A stretch of 64,000 bases of DNA from NCBI GenBank assembly GCA_027486655.1, contig JAIXOR010000002.1, forward strand, positions 47,035 through 111,034, in the 5' to 3' direction. Shown here one piece after another: positions 38,486 to 46,542 of the stretch (position 1 is its first letter; every line of letters starts with the position of its first letter). The position numbers were made by a program, and so were the translations under genes. A model generated the notes under the pieces. It worked only from the letters and a program-made list of their open reading frames with translations, was not told the DNA's origin and did no database searches. Source of the DNA: Verrucomicrobiaceae bacterium (lineage in GTDB: Bacteria > Verrucomicrobiota > Verrucomicrobiia > Verrucomicrobiales > Akkermansiaceae).

Positions 38486-39673
38486 TCAGTTCCCGTCCGG
38501 CTTCGCCGGATCCTTCATCGGGCTGGCCGGCACCTTGAACGCCGCCGGATCATCCGGCTTCGCGGGATCGAAGGGCTTCACATCATCCGCGATGAACTTC
38601 GCGAGAGCTGGCACTTCCTTGCGAATGCCTTCCACCACGCATTTCGCGATTTGATAACTCCCGAAGTTATTATGATGCGTGCCATCCTGGAAGGCGGCGT
38701 TGAGGTTCCCGCCGAGCCCGGCATAGAGCGTCTGGCTGGTGGCGTGGAGATCAATCAGCAGGGTCTTTTCCACAGCGGCCACACGCTTCACCGTCTCCGG
38801 ATAGCCCGCGAGTGTGTTCTGAGTCACGCCCGCCTTGCGCTCCACGGAAGTGACGAGCACCGGCGTCGCTCCCTTCGCCCGGACGTTTTTCACGAGCTCG
38901 GTGAGGTTCTTTTCATACTGCGCGAGCGCGTCCTCACGCTTGTCCTTCATGTCATTGTGACCGAACTGGACGAAGACGTAGTCGCCCTGCTTCAGCATGG
39001 ACAGCACCTTGGCCACGCGGAATGCGCCCAGCGAACTGCGCAGCGACTCACCGGACTCCGCGAAGTTCGCCACCGCGACCCCGGGTTTGAAAAACCGCGT
39101 GAACATCTGGCCCCACGAGTTCCAAGGCTCGTAGGCCTGATCGGTGACCGTGGAGTCGCCTAACAAGAAAACCGTCGGAACCTCAGGCGCGGGCGTGATT
39201 TCAAAACGGGACACGCAGGGACGCGGGCCGTTGAACTCGATGGTGAGCTTGTCGTCCCAGTGCAGGTAGTCCTTCTCACGGTCCTTGAGTTTCACATGCC
39301 CGCCTCCGGTGATGTCCGGCCGGTGCACATTGACGGTGAACCTTTTCGTCACCTGTTGGCCTTGCGAGGTGACGATGCTCTCCAACATCAGCCGCCGAGA
39401 CTCCGCCTTGATGGTGGTGTCTGAGGTTCCCTTAGGATCACCAAGCGTGACCGCGACATCGTAGTTCCCTTCGGGAAGCACGACGGAAAACAGAAACGGA
39501 GCATCCGCCGTGATGAAGCCATCGGACTTGTTAGGAAGCGCGCCGATTTCGAAACCGCTGCCCCGTTCCCGGCTGAAGGGTTCAACCGGAGTGTTTCCCC
39601 CGAAATCAAACTGAACCGGCGCGGCGGCACAGATTCCCGTGGAAATGAGGGATAACAGGAGCGAGCGAATCAT
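38486..39673 (-). CDS. Secreted rhamnogalacturonan acetylesterase-like protein with N-terminal beta domain (CE12-like)
   Basis: A 395-residue exported esterase. From ATG 39673 the signal peptide MIRSLLLSLISTGICAAA leads into a galactose-binding/malectin-like domain (VQFDFGGNTPVEPF, LPEGNYDVAVTLGDP). An SGNH hydrolase follows, with block I FLLGDSTVTDQ, block II NFAESGES, block III FGHNDMKDK, and block V FQDGTHHNNFGS with Asp and His. This two-domain form is typical of bacterial CE12 enzymes that deacetylate rhamnogalacturonan. It shares only the SGNH core with the smaller enzyme at 17349 and is not part of that operon. It follows the Wadjet jetD gene after 80 bp on the same strand. Confidence 0.85.
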   Translation of the reverse strand: MIRSLLLSLISTGICAAAPVQFDFGGNTPVEPFSRERGSGFEIGALPNKSDGFITADAPFLFSVVLPEGNYDVAVTLGDPKGTSDTTIKAESRRLMLESIVTSQGQQVTKRFTVNVHRPDITGGGHVKLKDREKDYLHWDDKLTIEFNGPRPCVSRFEITPAPEVPTVFLLGDSTVTDQAYEPWNSWGQMFTRFFKPGVAVANFAESGESLRSSLGAFRVAKVLSMLKQGDYVFVQFGHNDMKDKREDALAQYEKNLTELVKNVRAKGATPVLVTSVERKAGVTQNTLAGYPETVKRVAAVEKTLLIDLHATSQTLYAGLGGNLNAAFQDGTHHNNFGSYQIAKCVVEGIRKEVPALAKFIADDVKPFDPAKPDDPAAFKVPASPMKDPAKPDGN

Positions 39674-39753
39674 GAGCTTGATTTTACTCGCTGAACCGTG
39701 GGTGTCACTCCATTCGCCTTCCTCCGATCGGGTGATGAAACGGAGCGCTGGCT

Positions 39754-40983
39754 TCAGTGGGTCTCTTTGAATGGAGCTGCCTCCGAATTCGTTCGGAGCC
39801 ATCGGTTGACGTCGGTGAGCGGCACGAGTTCCTGTTCGAACGCTCCTTTCGATTCTGCTCCCAACATCATTTCAAGTTCGGTGCGAACGTCCGCCATAAT
39901 TGGCAACGCGAGCAGCCTTTCGATGGTTTTCCGTTCGTCCGCAGTAAGAGGGGGCGCTTCGGAATTCGGCCGGAAATCCATGAGCACCGGTTTAAACTCT
40001 CTGCCGGTTTTCTCTCGCAGATCGCGTAAGATATCGAATCCCGCTGGATCGCTGTCGCCGAAATGATGACATGGTAACCCAGCCGGCAAACGGTTTAACA
40101 AGAGCCGCGTGCCCGCTCCGGGGAAACTGGTTTGGATGAGCAGTGCGGCGGTGTTCCGCTTCGCGAGTTCCAGAAAAACACTTTCGTTCTCCACGGTCAG
40201 GCAAAGCCGTGCACGGCAATCCAACGAGTTGGCTTTGGCGAGATCGCCAGCGGAGACCGACACTGGGCCGGATAACAATCCGAAGTCGATCCGCCCGTTC
40301 GCAAACTCGAGGGCCAGCGGGCCGTGGATGAGTGCGGATCTCGGTTTTTCCGAGATACCAAAGTCTTCCAAGGACACATTCTCACGCCCGGTGATTTGAC
40401 GCAACGCCGCTAACAGGCGCGGGCGGAGATTCTCCAATGCCTTTGAGTTGCGGCAGATCACCGCGCTTGCATAGCGGACCAGTGATTCCTCCCGCCAGTT
40501 CAACACGCCGGCCAGCGCCTCTAACAAAATTGTGTTTCCAGCGATGTCCTCTCGCTTGAATGGTGCCACAGAATCTCCGTTGCGGGCAAACTGGGCCTGC
40601 GTTTCGCACCAGATCCGCCACTCGTCCGCGCAAGGAACCGGAGTCAGTGCGGCGAGCTGGAAGAATCTTGCGAGGCTTTCGCGCTCATCGTGCGGCGATG
40701 GCTGGCCGACCGCTGCGAAAAGCCATGCCTCGCCTACACCGCATTTCAGGCGAAGCCGCTCCTTCATGCCGGTCCGCGCGTTTCGATCGATGGTGAAGAG
40801 ACCGTCCGCCACCCTTTCTGCTGCGACCAACTCCTGCTCCGCCAATTCGCGGGCATCGCCATCATCCAGGCCCGTGGCCCTGAGGAATTTCTCCCAGTCC
40901 AAGGTGTAGTCCTTCACCATGCCGGTCCGCGCCGCCACGGATTGCCGGTAAAACGCTGCGAACCTTTGGATGGTCGTATTCAT
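39754..40983 (-). CDS. jetD: Wadjet system nuclease subunit JetD (topoisomerase VI A-like)
   Basis: A 409-residue protein with a helical N-terminal part and a C-terminal Toprim domain. The Toprim glutamate is in LTVENESVF (E265) and the D-x-D is in HHFGDSDPAGFDI (D310, D312), as in JetD, the Spo11/Topo VI-A-like subunit that cleaves DNA once the SMC motor has extruded a closed circle. The N-terminal ~200 residues correspond to the DUF3322-like part. Its ATG overlaps the stop of jetC (ATGA). Together with jetA, jetB and jetC it completes a canonical four-gene operon that destroys plasmids and other small circular DNA. Confidence 0.87.
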   Translation of the reverse strand: MNTTIQRFAAFYRQSVAARTGMVKDYTLDWEKFLRATGLDDGDARELAEQELVAAERVADGLFTIDRNARTGMKERLRLKCGVGEAWLFAAVGQPSPHDERESLARFFQLAALTPVPCADEWRIWCETQAQFARNGDSVAPFKREDIAGNTILLEALAGVLNWREESLVRYASAVICRNSKALENLRPRLLAALRQITGRENVSLEDFGISEKPRSALIHGPLALEFANGRIDFGLLSGPVSVSAGDLAKANSLDCRARLCLTVENESVFLELAKRNTAALLIQTSFPGAGTRLLLNRLPAGLPCHHFGDSDPAGFDILRDLREKTGREFKPVLMDFRPNSEAPPLTADERKTIERLLALPIMADVRTELEMMLGAESKGAFEQELVPLTDVNRWLRTNSEAAPFKETH

Positions 40984-43900
40984 TCTTCGGTCGCCTGCCG
41001 CTCACTTTCGGCGATCCACTTCCGTCCTTCAGGCGAGTCGCGGTAGAGGACCGCGGGAACGTTACGCACGCCGACGCGGCTGCCGCGGCGCTCTTCCTTG
41101 CGCGAGATGACGATGAGTTCGTCGCACTGGCTGAAGGCATAGGGAATGTTGCCGCTGGACATCGAGAACATCCCTTGAAGACCCAGTTCCGCCATCGCCT
41201 GAAGACAGTTCTGGATCCGCTCGCCGGAGAGTTTGGAGAACGCCTCGTCGATAGGCACCAGGGCGAGCGACGGTTCCTTGCGGCGCGTTTCGTGGCGGTT
41301 ATAGGCGTGCAAATAGCTCGCAAGAATGGCGACGAAGTAGGGACTTTGATTTTCACCCCCGCTCATCTTGCCGCTCTGCTTGTCAACACTCACCGGTTTG
41401 CCATCCGGATCGCGGATATCGGTGACAAGCAAGTCATAGTCGAAGTATTGGCGGTAGTCCAGCAGCCGAGCGGCGTCCGGGCTGTTTGCGTTTTTCACGA
41501 GGGTCCCCAGGAAATTCTCCAACGCGTCCTTCAGATCGCCAGCCATGCTGGAGAAGAACAGCTCGTCCTCGTGGTGCATCGCGTTCAAATCGATCAATTC
41601 CCGATAGACGCGGAACTCCGGATTCGGCTTTTTCTCGATCTTGTAACGATCATGGCCGATGGGGCGCTTGAGCTGGTGATTGAGCAGGGAGATGATGTTC
41701 TCCACGTTCTTGATCGCCTGCTGCATCCGGCTCAACACCTGGGTGCGGAACAAAGTCTCCCAGCGCTTCCGTTCTGTAGCGGACTTCTTCTCGTATTCGG
41801 GAATGTTGGCTCCCTCGATGACGCCGAGGATCCGCTCGTAGGGCGTGGTGTCCACGCCGTCCTCCGGCAGGTCGTCGAACTTCGGTTGGAAGCGTGTCTT
41901 GAAAGCCAGCATGGCCACCTTGAGATCACCGGTGGCCCTCAGGGCATCATTTTCGGCAATGGCTGCTGCACCCTTGAAATCCCTTGCACGGGCATCGAGG
42001 GCCGGAGTGTATTCCGCCGCCTCCGCCTTCCAGCTCCGGTATCGATCATGATAGCGCACGATATCGATCTTCAGCTTGGTCTTGGAGAATTCGTCCTCCC
42101 GGCGCGATGCGTTTTCATCCGCCTCGGCGGCTTCCTTCTCCGCGTGGCTGATCTCGATGTGCGCGCCCTTTTTGAGAATCGTCTTCGTTTCCCCTTCGTA
42201 AGCCTTGATCTGCTCCTTCAGCTCCTCGATGCGGAATCCAAGCGATTCAAACTCGTCGGTGGAAATCGCCTGATAGTCGGCCATGCGTGCCTCGTGTCGG
42301 GCTTCAAGCTTGGGAAGCTCCTCGACCCGCACCAACTCCCGCGTGATCTCGGAATGATCTGGAATCTCCTGCTGCCTTGCTGCGATGAGCCGGTCGATTT
42401 CCCGCTCCACGGGTTCCAAGCGTCGCAGGGTCACCTCGATGTCGGCCAGCCTCTCTTGCTTGAGTTCAAGCTGCTTCTTGAGTCCGTTTTTGCCGATGAA
42501 GGGAAGCCCGTCATACGGACGCGGGCGCGTCACCTTGCCACCGATCTTGCACAAGCCATCGGGCATCACGGCGGAGTCATGTTTGTCGAAATCCTTGGGC
42601 GATGAAACGCGGATGATTTCCCCGAAGCGGCTGTCGAGATAGGAGGAGGCCGCAGGATCGGCGCATTGGAAAACCTCCGCGAGCGAGCCCTTGAGCCGCT
42701 TCGGTTTCAAGTCGGCGAAATACCCGCTATCTAACAAATACTGAGGCCCGCTCTTCGAGAGCTCATGTGCGGCAAGCCCGCGAAGGATTTCCAACGCCCG
42801 GGCATGTTGTTCTGTGGCAACGAAGACCGCAAACTTGTCGCCCAGCATTGTTTCCGCTGCGGCGCGCCAGGTTTCATCTTCCACCTCACAGAGTTCACGC
42901 AGTGCCCGCGGCCCCGGTTCACCTGGCATGAGTGACAGGTGATCCAGCAGCGCGGATAAAAGCGGCTGTGGCCCCGGTGAGATTCCTCGTTTCAAGGAAT
43001 CCACCTGGACCTCAAGCTCGCTTTTCTCAGAGCGGAGGCGGTTGAGTTCGATCAGGTCGTTGCGGAACCGGTCGCGAAGCTGCTTGCAGATTTGGTCCGC
43101 TTCGGACGCGAGCATGGACAAGGTGTTCGAGGTCTCATTGCGGTCGCAAGAGTCCAGAAACTTCAACGCCTCCTCCATGCGCGACACATCCACGAAAGGA
43201 TGAAGCGGGGCCTTCGCTACCTCCGCCATCCAGTTGCGCGCCATTTTCACCCGCTTGCCGAGGCCACCCTCGATCTTGTGGGCGATGCCCTTGAGCCGGT
43301 CGATTTCCATTTCCAGCTCCCGGATCTCGTCAGCGAGTTTTTTATACAAACGCCCCTCGGTGGACTCGTTGAGCAGAGCGGCAGCCTGCTCGCAGGCCAG
43401 GCGGGCACTATCGGTTAGATCGGCCAGCTCCTTGAGACGGAGTTCCGCACCGGCATTCTCCTCGCGGAGTTTTTCAAGCTTCGCCCGCTTCGCTGCGGCA
43501 TCGGCCGAGGCGAATTCCCATGCGAGTTCCGCGGCGAGATAGCCTGCCACATCCTTGTCGCGCAGCGCGTCGCGCAAGGTCACCGACAAGGCACGGATCT
43601 TCAGCAGCATCTCCAGCTGCGCCCGCAGCTCGCGCAGTTCCCGCTCGTAGGATTCGTAGTCCCGGAAGCTGGAGATGACGTCGTCCACCGCCACCGCCTC
43701 GCCGGGAAGGACGAACTGACGGCAGAAGTCATCGAAGCTCTTCAGGTTCGTGAACGACATCGCGCTCGGCAGAAGGCGTTCCAGCACATCCTTGTTGAAA
43801 TTGAGGTGGCTTGCATTCGCCATATCCCGCAGATACTCGCGGGTAGAGCTGAACAGGCGGCCTCCCTTGGAGTCGATCAGAGCTTTGAACTCCGCCATCG

Positions 43901-44378
43901 AACGCGGCCTCGATTTTCCGTCTTCAGGCGAAGTGGACAGAAAGTCCTCCCGCTCCAGCGGCGCGGGGCAGTAGAAAGGAATGCAATGTCCGTCTGTTTC
44001 CGAGACGTTGTGAAACTCGAAACGCAGGCCCCAGGTTTCGATACGGTCCTTCGCAGGCCAGGTGAACTCCGCTGCGATGTAGGTGGTTACTCCCTTGTCG
44101 TGGAAATACTGTGGCTGGCCGTTTTCCTCGCGCTTGGTGTCCAGCAGGCAGTAGCCCTTGATGGTCCGGTCGCTCCGGCTTCCTGTCGCGCTGCGGTTGA
44201 AATGGTGGCGCGCCTTTTCCGGGCCGACCAGCACCAGCATCAGGAGGTCCATGAGGATGGATTTTCCGGAACCGGTCACTCCGGCCAGCACCAGGTTCCC
44301 CTTCACCGGCAGGGAATCCCGGTATCCGTACCAGTTGAGGGCGTGGATCTTTGAAAGCTGGATGGCACGGTTGTTCAT
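40980..44378 (-). CDS. jetC: Wadjet SMC-like ATPase JetC
   Basis: A 1132-residue MukB/SbcC-like ATPase. Walker A is GVTGSGKSILMD (residues 33-44). Long charged helices (~280-480 and ~680-900) form the antiparallel coiled coil, broken by a hinge-like segment around 500-650. The ABC signature is MSGGENQSPYF (about 1005) and Walker B is LVPIDEAFSKLSGER (about 1038-1052). JetC dimerises with JetA (kleisin) and JetB (kite) and extrudes DNA loops. Both gene junctions are 4-bp ATGA overlaps (with jetB upstream and jetD downstream), so expression is tightly coupled. All motifs look intact. Confidence 0.9.
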   Translation of the reverse strand: MNNRAIQLSKIHALNWYGYRDSLPVKGNLVLAGVTGSGKSILMDLLMLVLVGPEKARHHFNRSATGSRSDRTIKGYCLLDTKREENGQPQYFHDKGVTTYIAAEFTWPAKDRIETWGLRFEFHNVSETDGHCIPFYCPAPLEREDFLSTSPEDGKSRPRSMAEFKALIDSKGGRLFSSTREYLRDMANASHLNFNKDVLERLLPSAMSFTNLKSFDDFCRQFVLPGEAVAVDDVISSFRDYESYERELRELRAQLEMLLKIRALSVTLRDALRDKDVAGYLAAELAWEFASADAAAKRAKLEKLREENAGAELRLKELADLTDSARLACEQAAALLNESTEGRLYKKLADEIRELEMEIDRLKGIAHKIEGGLGKRVKMARNWMAEVAKAPLHPFVDVSRMEEALKFLDSCDRNETSNTLSMLASEADQICKQLRDRFRNDLIELNRLRSEKSELEVQVDSLKRGISPGPQPLLSALLDHLSLMPGEPGPRALRELCEVEDETWRAAAETMLGDKFAVFVATEQHARALEILRGLAAHELSKSGPQYLLDSGYFADLKPKRLKGSLAEVFQCADPAASSYLDSRFGEIIRVSSPKDFDKHDSAVMPDGLCKIGGKVTRPRPYDGLPFIGKNGLKKQLELKQERLADIEVTLRRLEPVEREIDRLIAARQQEIPDHSEITRELVRVEELPKLEARHEARMADYQAISTDEFESLGFRIEELKEQIKAYEGETKTILKKGAHIEISHAEKEAAEADENASRREDEFSKTKLKIDIVRYHDRYRSWKAEAAEYTPALDARARDFKGAAAIAENDALRATGDLKVAMLAFKTRFQPKFDDLPEDGVDTTPYERILGVIEGANIPEYEKKSATERKRWETLFRTQVLSRMQQAIKNVENIISLLNHQLKRPIGHDRYKIEKKPNPEFRVYRELIDLNAMHHEDELFFSSMAGDLKDALENFLGTLVKNANSPDAARLLDYRQYFDYDLLVTDIRDPDGKPVSVDKQSGKMSGGENQSPYFVAILASYLHAYNRHETRRKEPSLALVPIDEAFSKLSGERIQNCLQAMAELGLQGMFSMSSGNIPYAFSQCDELIVISRKEERRGSRVGVRNVPAVLYRDSPEGRKWIAESERQATEE

Positions 44379-45052
44379 GACGTTTCCTCCTCTCCTCCCT
44401 CATCCTCTTCCAACTCCGCTCCACCATCCTGCGTGGTCGTCTCGCTTCCGAATGCGGCTGCAGCCGTCGTCCAATCTGCTAGATCACGGAAGGGCATGAT
44501 CCGCCGGATGGCCGGCAGAACTTCAATGCCGGATTCTTCAAAGGGCTCCGCGGACTCGAAACGGATGAGATTGAACCTGGCCGCCTGCCGCAGGATTTCC
44601 CTCAGGCGGCCGGTAGGAAACTTTCCCACCGCGTCCGGCAGCAACTGGTCCTGGATCAGGCCGTTCAATTCGGAAACCGTTAGAAATGCCTGATCCTGCC
44701 CTTCGTCCCGCCAACGGACATCCCCGGCATACCACAGCGCGAGCCAGACGAGCGTCGCATCCTGCCGCAACCGGAGCCGCAGCGAAGCTGTCTGTGGAAT
44801 CGCCTGGATCAGCCGCTCCTCGTGCAAGAGCACCACTTCCAGCCCCGCCAGACGCGCGGCTTCCTTCAACCACTCGATGTACTGCCGGCACCAGTGATAG
44901 AGTGCCGCACTTCTGTTTTCCAATCCGCTGATCGATCCTGCGGCGAGCAGCTCCTGCAGAGCCTCGCCCAATCGTGCGCGTTCCCCTTCCGGCAAGGCCA
45001 GTAGGCCTCCGCTCTTCGGGGATTCAAACGCGCTGTCCGTTTCTTCAGTCAT
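44375..45052 (-). CDS. jetB: Wadjet kite subunit JetB (DUF4194-like)
   Basis: A 225-residue small acidic protein made of winged-helix segments. The best preserved part is RLRQDATLVWLALWYAGDV followed by LTVSELNGLIQD and LREILRQAARFNLIRF, matching the DUF4194/JetB pattern. The last ~25 residues are almost all Glu/Gly/Asp. In the Wadjet complex JetB dimers bind the kleisin JetA as MukE does with MukF. Family assignment by sequence alone is moderate, but position, size and the ATGA overlap with jetC make it secure. Confidence 0.82.
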   Translation of the reverse strand: MTEETDSAFESPKSGGLLALPEGERARLGEALQELLAAGSISGLENRSAALYHWCRQYIEWLKEAARLAGLEVVLLHEERLIQAIPQTASLRLRLRQDATLVWLALWYAGDVRWRDEGQDQAFLTVSELNGLIQDQLLPDAVGKFPTGRLREILRQAARFNLIRFESAEPFEESGIEVLPAIRRIMPFRDLADWTTAAAAFGSETTTQDGGAELEEDEGGEEETS

Positions 45053-45067
45053 CGGATCGGGAAAATT

Positions 45068-46522
45068 CTATTTCTTGATGATGGAGAACCGCTCCACGGC
45101 ACAACCTTCCAGCGTGTCCACAGGCGGCTCGGATTCCTCATGCAGCACTCGTTCGACATCGAGCCGGTAACGGGCTTCCGGCGATTCGGAGTGCAGCAAC
45201 AGGGAAATGAGATCGGTGAAACCGGCTTCACCGCTGATAGAAAGATCCCCGCTTCCGATGCGGTCGCCCTTTCCTCCCGGCAGAGATTGCACGAATTTGT
45301 TCGCACGCTGAATGGAAAGCGAATCACGCAACGAGCGCTGCATGTCACGCAGCCCGTCGTCGCGATCGCTGTCGCTAGTGGTGTCTTCGAAAGGCTCCTG
45401 CTCCAGTGGCGTCCTGCGCACCGGTGGCGCATACAGGGAATCCCTACCCGCAGGCAGCTTGACGGCGGGCAAGCGCAAGGCAGGCAATTCCGGCAGGTCG
45501 GCCGCGTGGAGCGAAAGACGCTTTCTCGCCAGAAGGCGGTTGGCCGTTTCAAAGAGGGCCTTCACTTCGGTGCGTCTCTCGCCGGTCACATCCTGAAGGT
45601 AACGGAATCGCGCGAGCGAGCGACGGGTGAAGTCAGCCGTGCGGCGGTCCACCTCGTCGGCCATGGGCAGGACCCGCTCTACCAAATTGACGAGATCATC
45701 CAGCGACTGATGGACTTTTGCCCGCGCCGTCTCGGCAGACATGCCGGGATTGCGGCGCAGAACTTCCGTTTGCATCTCGGCCAGTGTCCCGGCGTCGTCC
45801 ATGAGCCGGGTGTGGATGCGCTGGACCGCTTCCGGCAGGCGCAACGGCAAACGCGAGCGTACCAGTTCCGCGTAACAAGCGTGTGACATCTGCTCGGAGA
45901 AATCATCGAACACCATCGCCAGGTTGCCCCCGAGCGTTTCCTCCTCCAACTGCCGGCGAGTGAAGCGCTGGACCGACTTCTGCATGGACCAGAGCTCGTT
46001 CAGGCCCTCGCGGACGTTCGACAGGCAGTTCTCCACGATCTGCCAGGGGCGCGCGGAGATCTCCGTCTCGTCGAAAAGCATCCCGCAAACAGCAATGAGT
46101 TTGTCCGTGAAAACCGCCGCTTCCGGCCAGGCCATCTTCCTCAAGGCAGCGATCAAGGTCGCACCATGCGCGTCGAAGTGGATGGTCCGCCGCCAGTCAC
46201 GCCTCGGCGGTTCCTCCAACCAGTGGCATTTCAACAGGTGTTCCAACAGCAGACGCGCCTTGTCACGCGTCCCTGCCAACTGCATTTCCGGGTTCCCGCC
46301 GAGTTCACCGTCAAACTCGAATCCCGGGTGATGCTCCAGCACCTCACCAATCAATGCGACGACTTCCTCCCGCGCCATGCCTTCCGCCCGTTCGGATGCT
46401 TCACGTTCGAGGGAATCCAGCACATCGACATAAAACGGCGCGTTTGTTCCTGATAGAATGCGGAAGAACCCGGCTCCACGCGTCTCCCGAAAGAGGGCGG
46501 TGGAAAGATGCTCGCCGGGCAT
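45068..46522 (-). CDS. jetA: Wadjet kleisin subunit JetA
   Basis: A 484-residue protein, helical in the N-terminal 360 residues and disordered near residues 370-420. The N-terminal LFRETRGAGFFRILSGTNAPFYVDVLDSL corresponds to the JetA winged-helix start. The ATG at 46522 has AAAGGA five bases upstream; a GTG at 46546 overlapping the gyrA stop is also possible. The gene begins 20 bp after gyrA on the same strand and has no obvious promoter of its own, so the system may be transcribed with gyrase. Wadjet subtype is not assigned because the defining JetA family (DUF3375 versus other JetA groups) needs a profile search. Confidence 0.8.
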   Translation of the reverse strand: MPGEHLSTALFRETRGAGFFRILSGTNAPFYVDVLDSLEREASERAEGMAREEVVALIGEVLEHHPGFEFDGELGGNPEMQLAGTRDKARLLLEHLLKCHWLEEPPRRDWRRTIHFDAHGATLIAALRKMAWPEAAVFTDKLIAVCGMLFDETEISARPWQIVENCLSNVREGLNELWSMQKSVQRFTRRQLEEETLGGNLAMVFDDFSEQMSHACYAELVRSRLPLRLPEAVQRIHTRLMDDAGTLAEMQTEVLRRNPGMSAETARAKVHQSLDDLVNLVERVLPMADEVDRRTADFTRRSLARFRYLQDVTGERRTEVKALFETANRLLARKRLSLHAADLPELPALRLPAVKLPAGRDSLYAPPVRRTPLEQEPFEDTTSDSDRDDGLRDMQRSLRDSLSIQRANKFVQSLPGGKGDRIGSGDLSISGEAGFTDLISLLLHSESPEARYRLDVERVLHEESEPPVDTLEGCAVERFSIIKK

Positions 46523-46542
46523 GATCGTCCTTTCTATCAGAA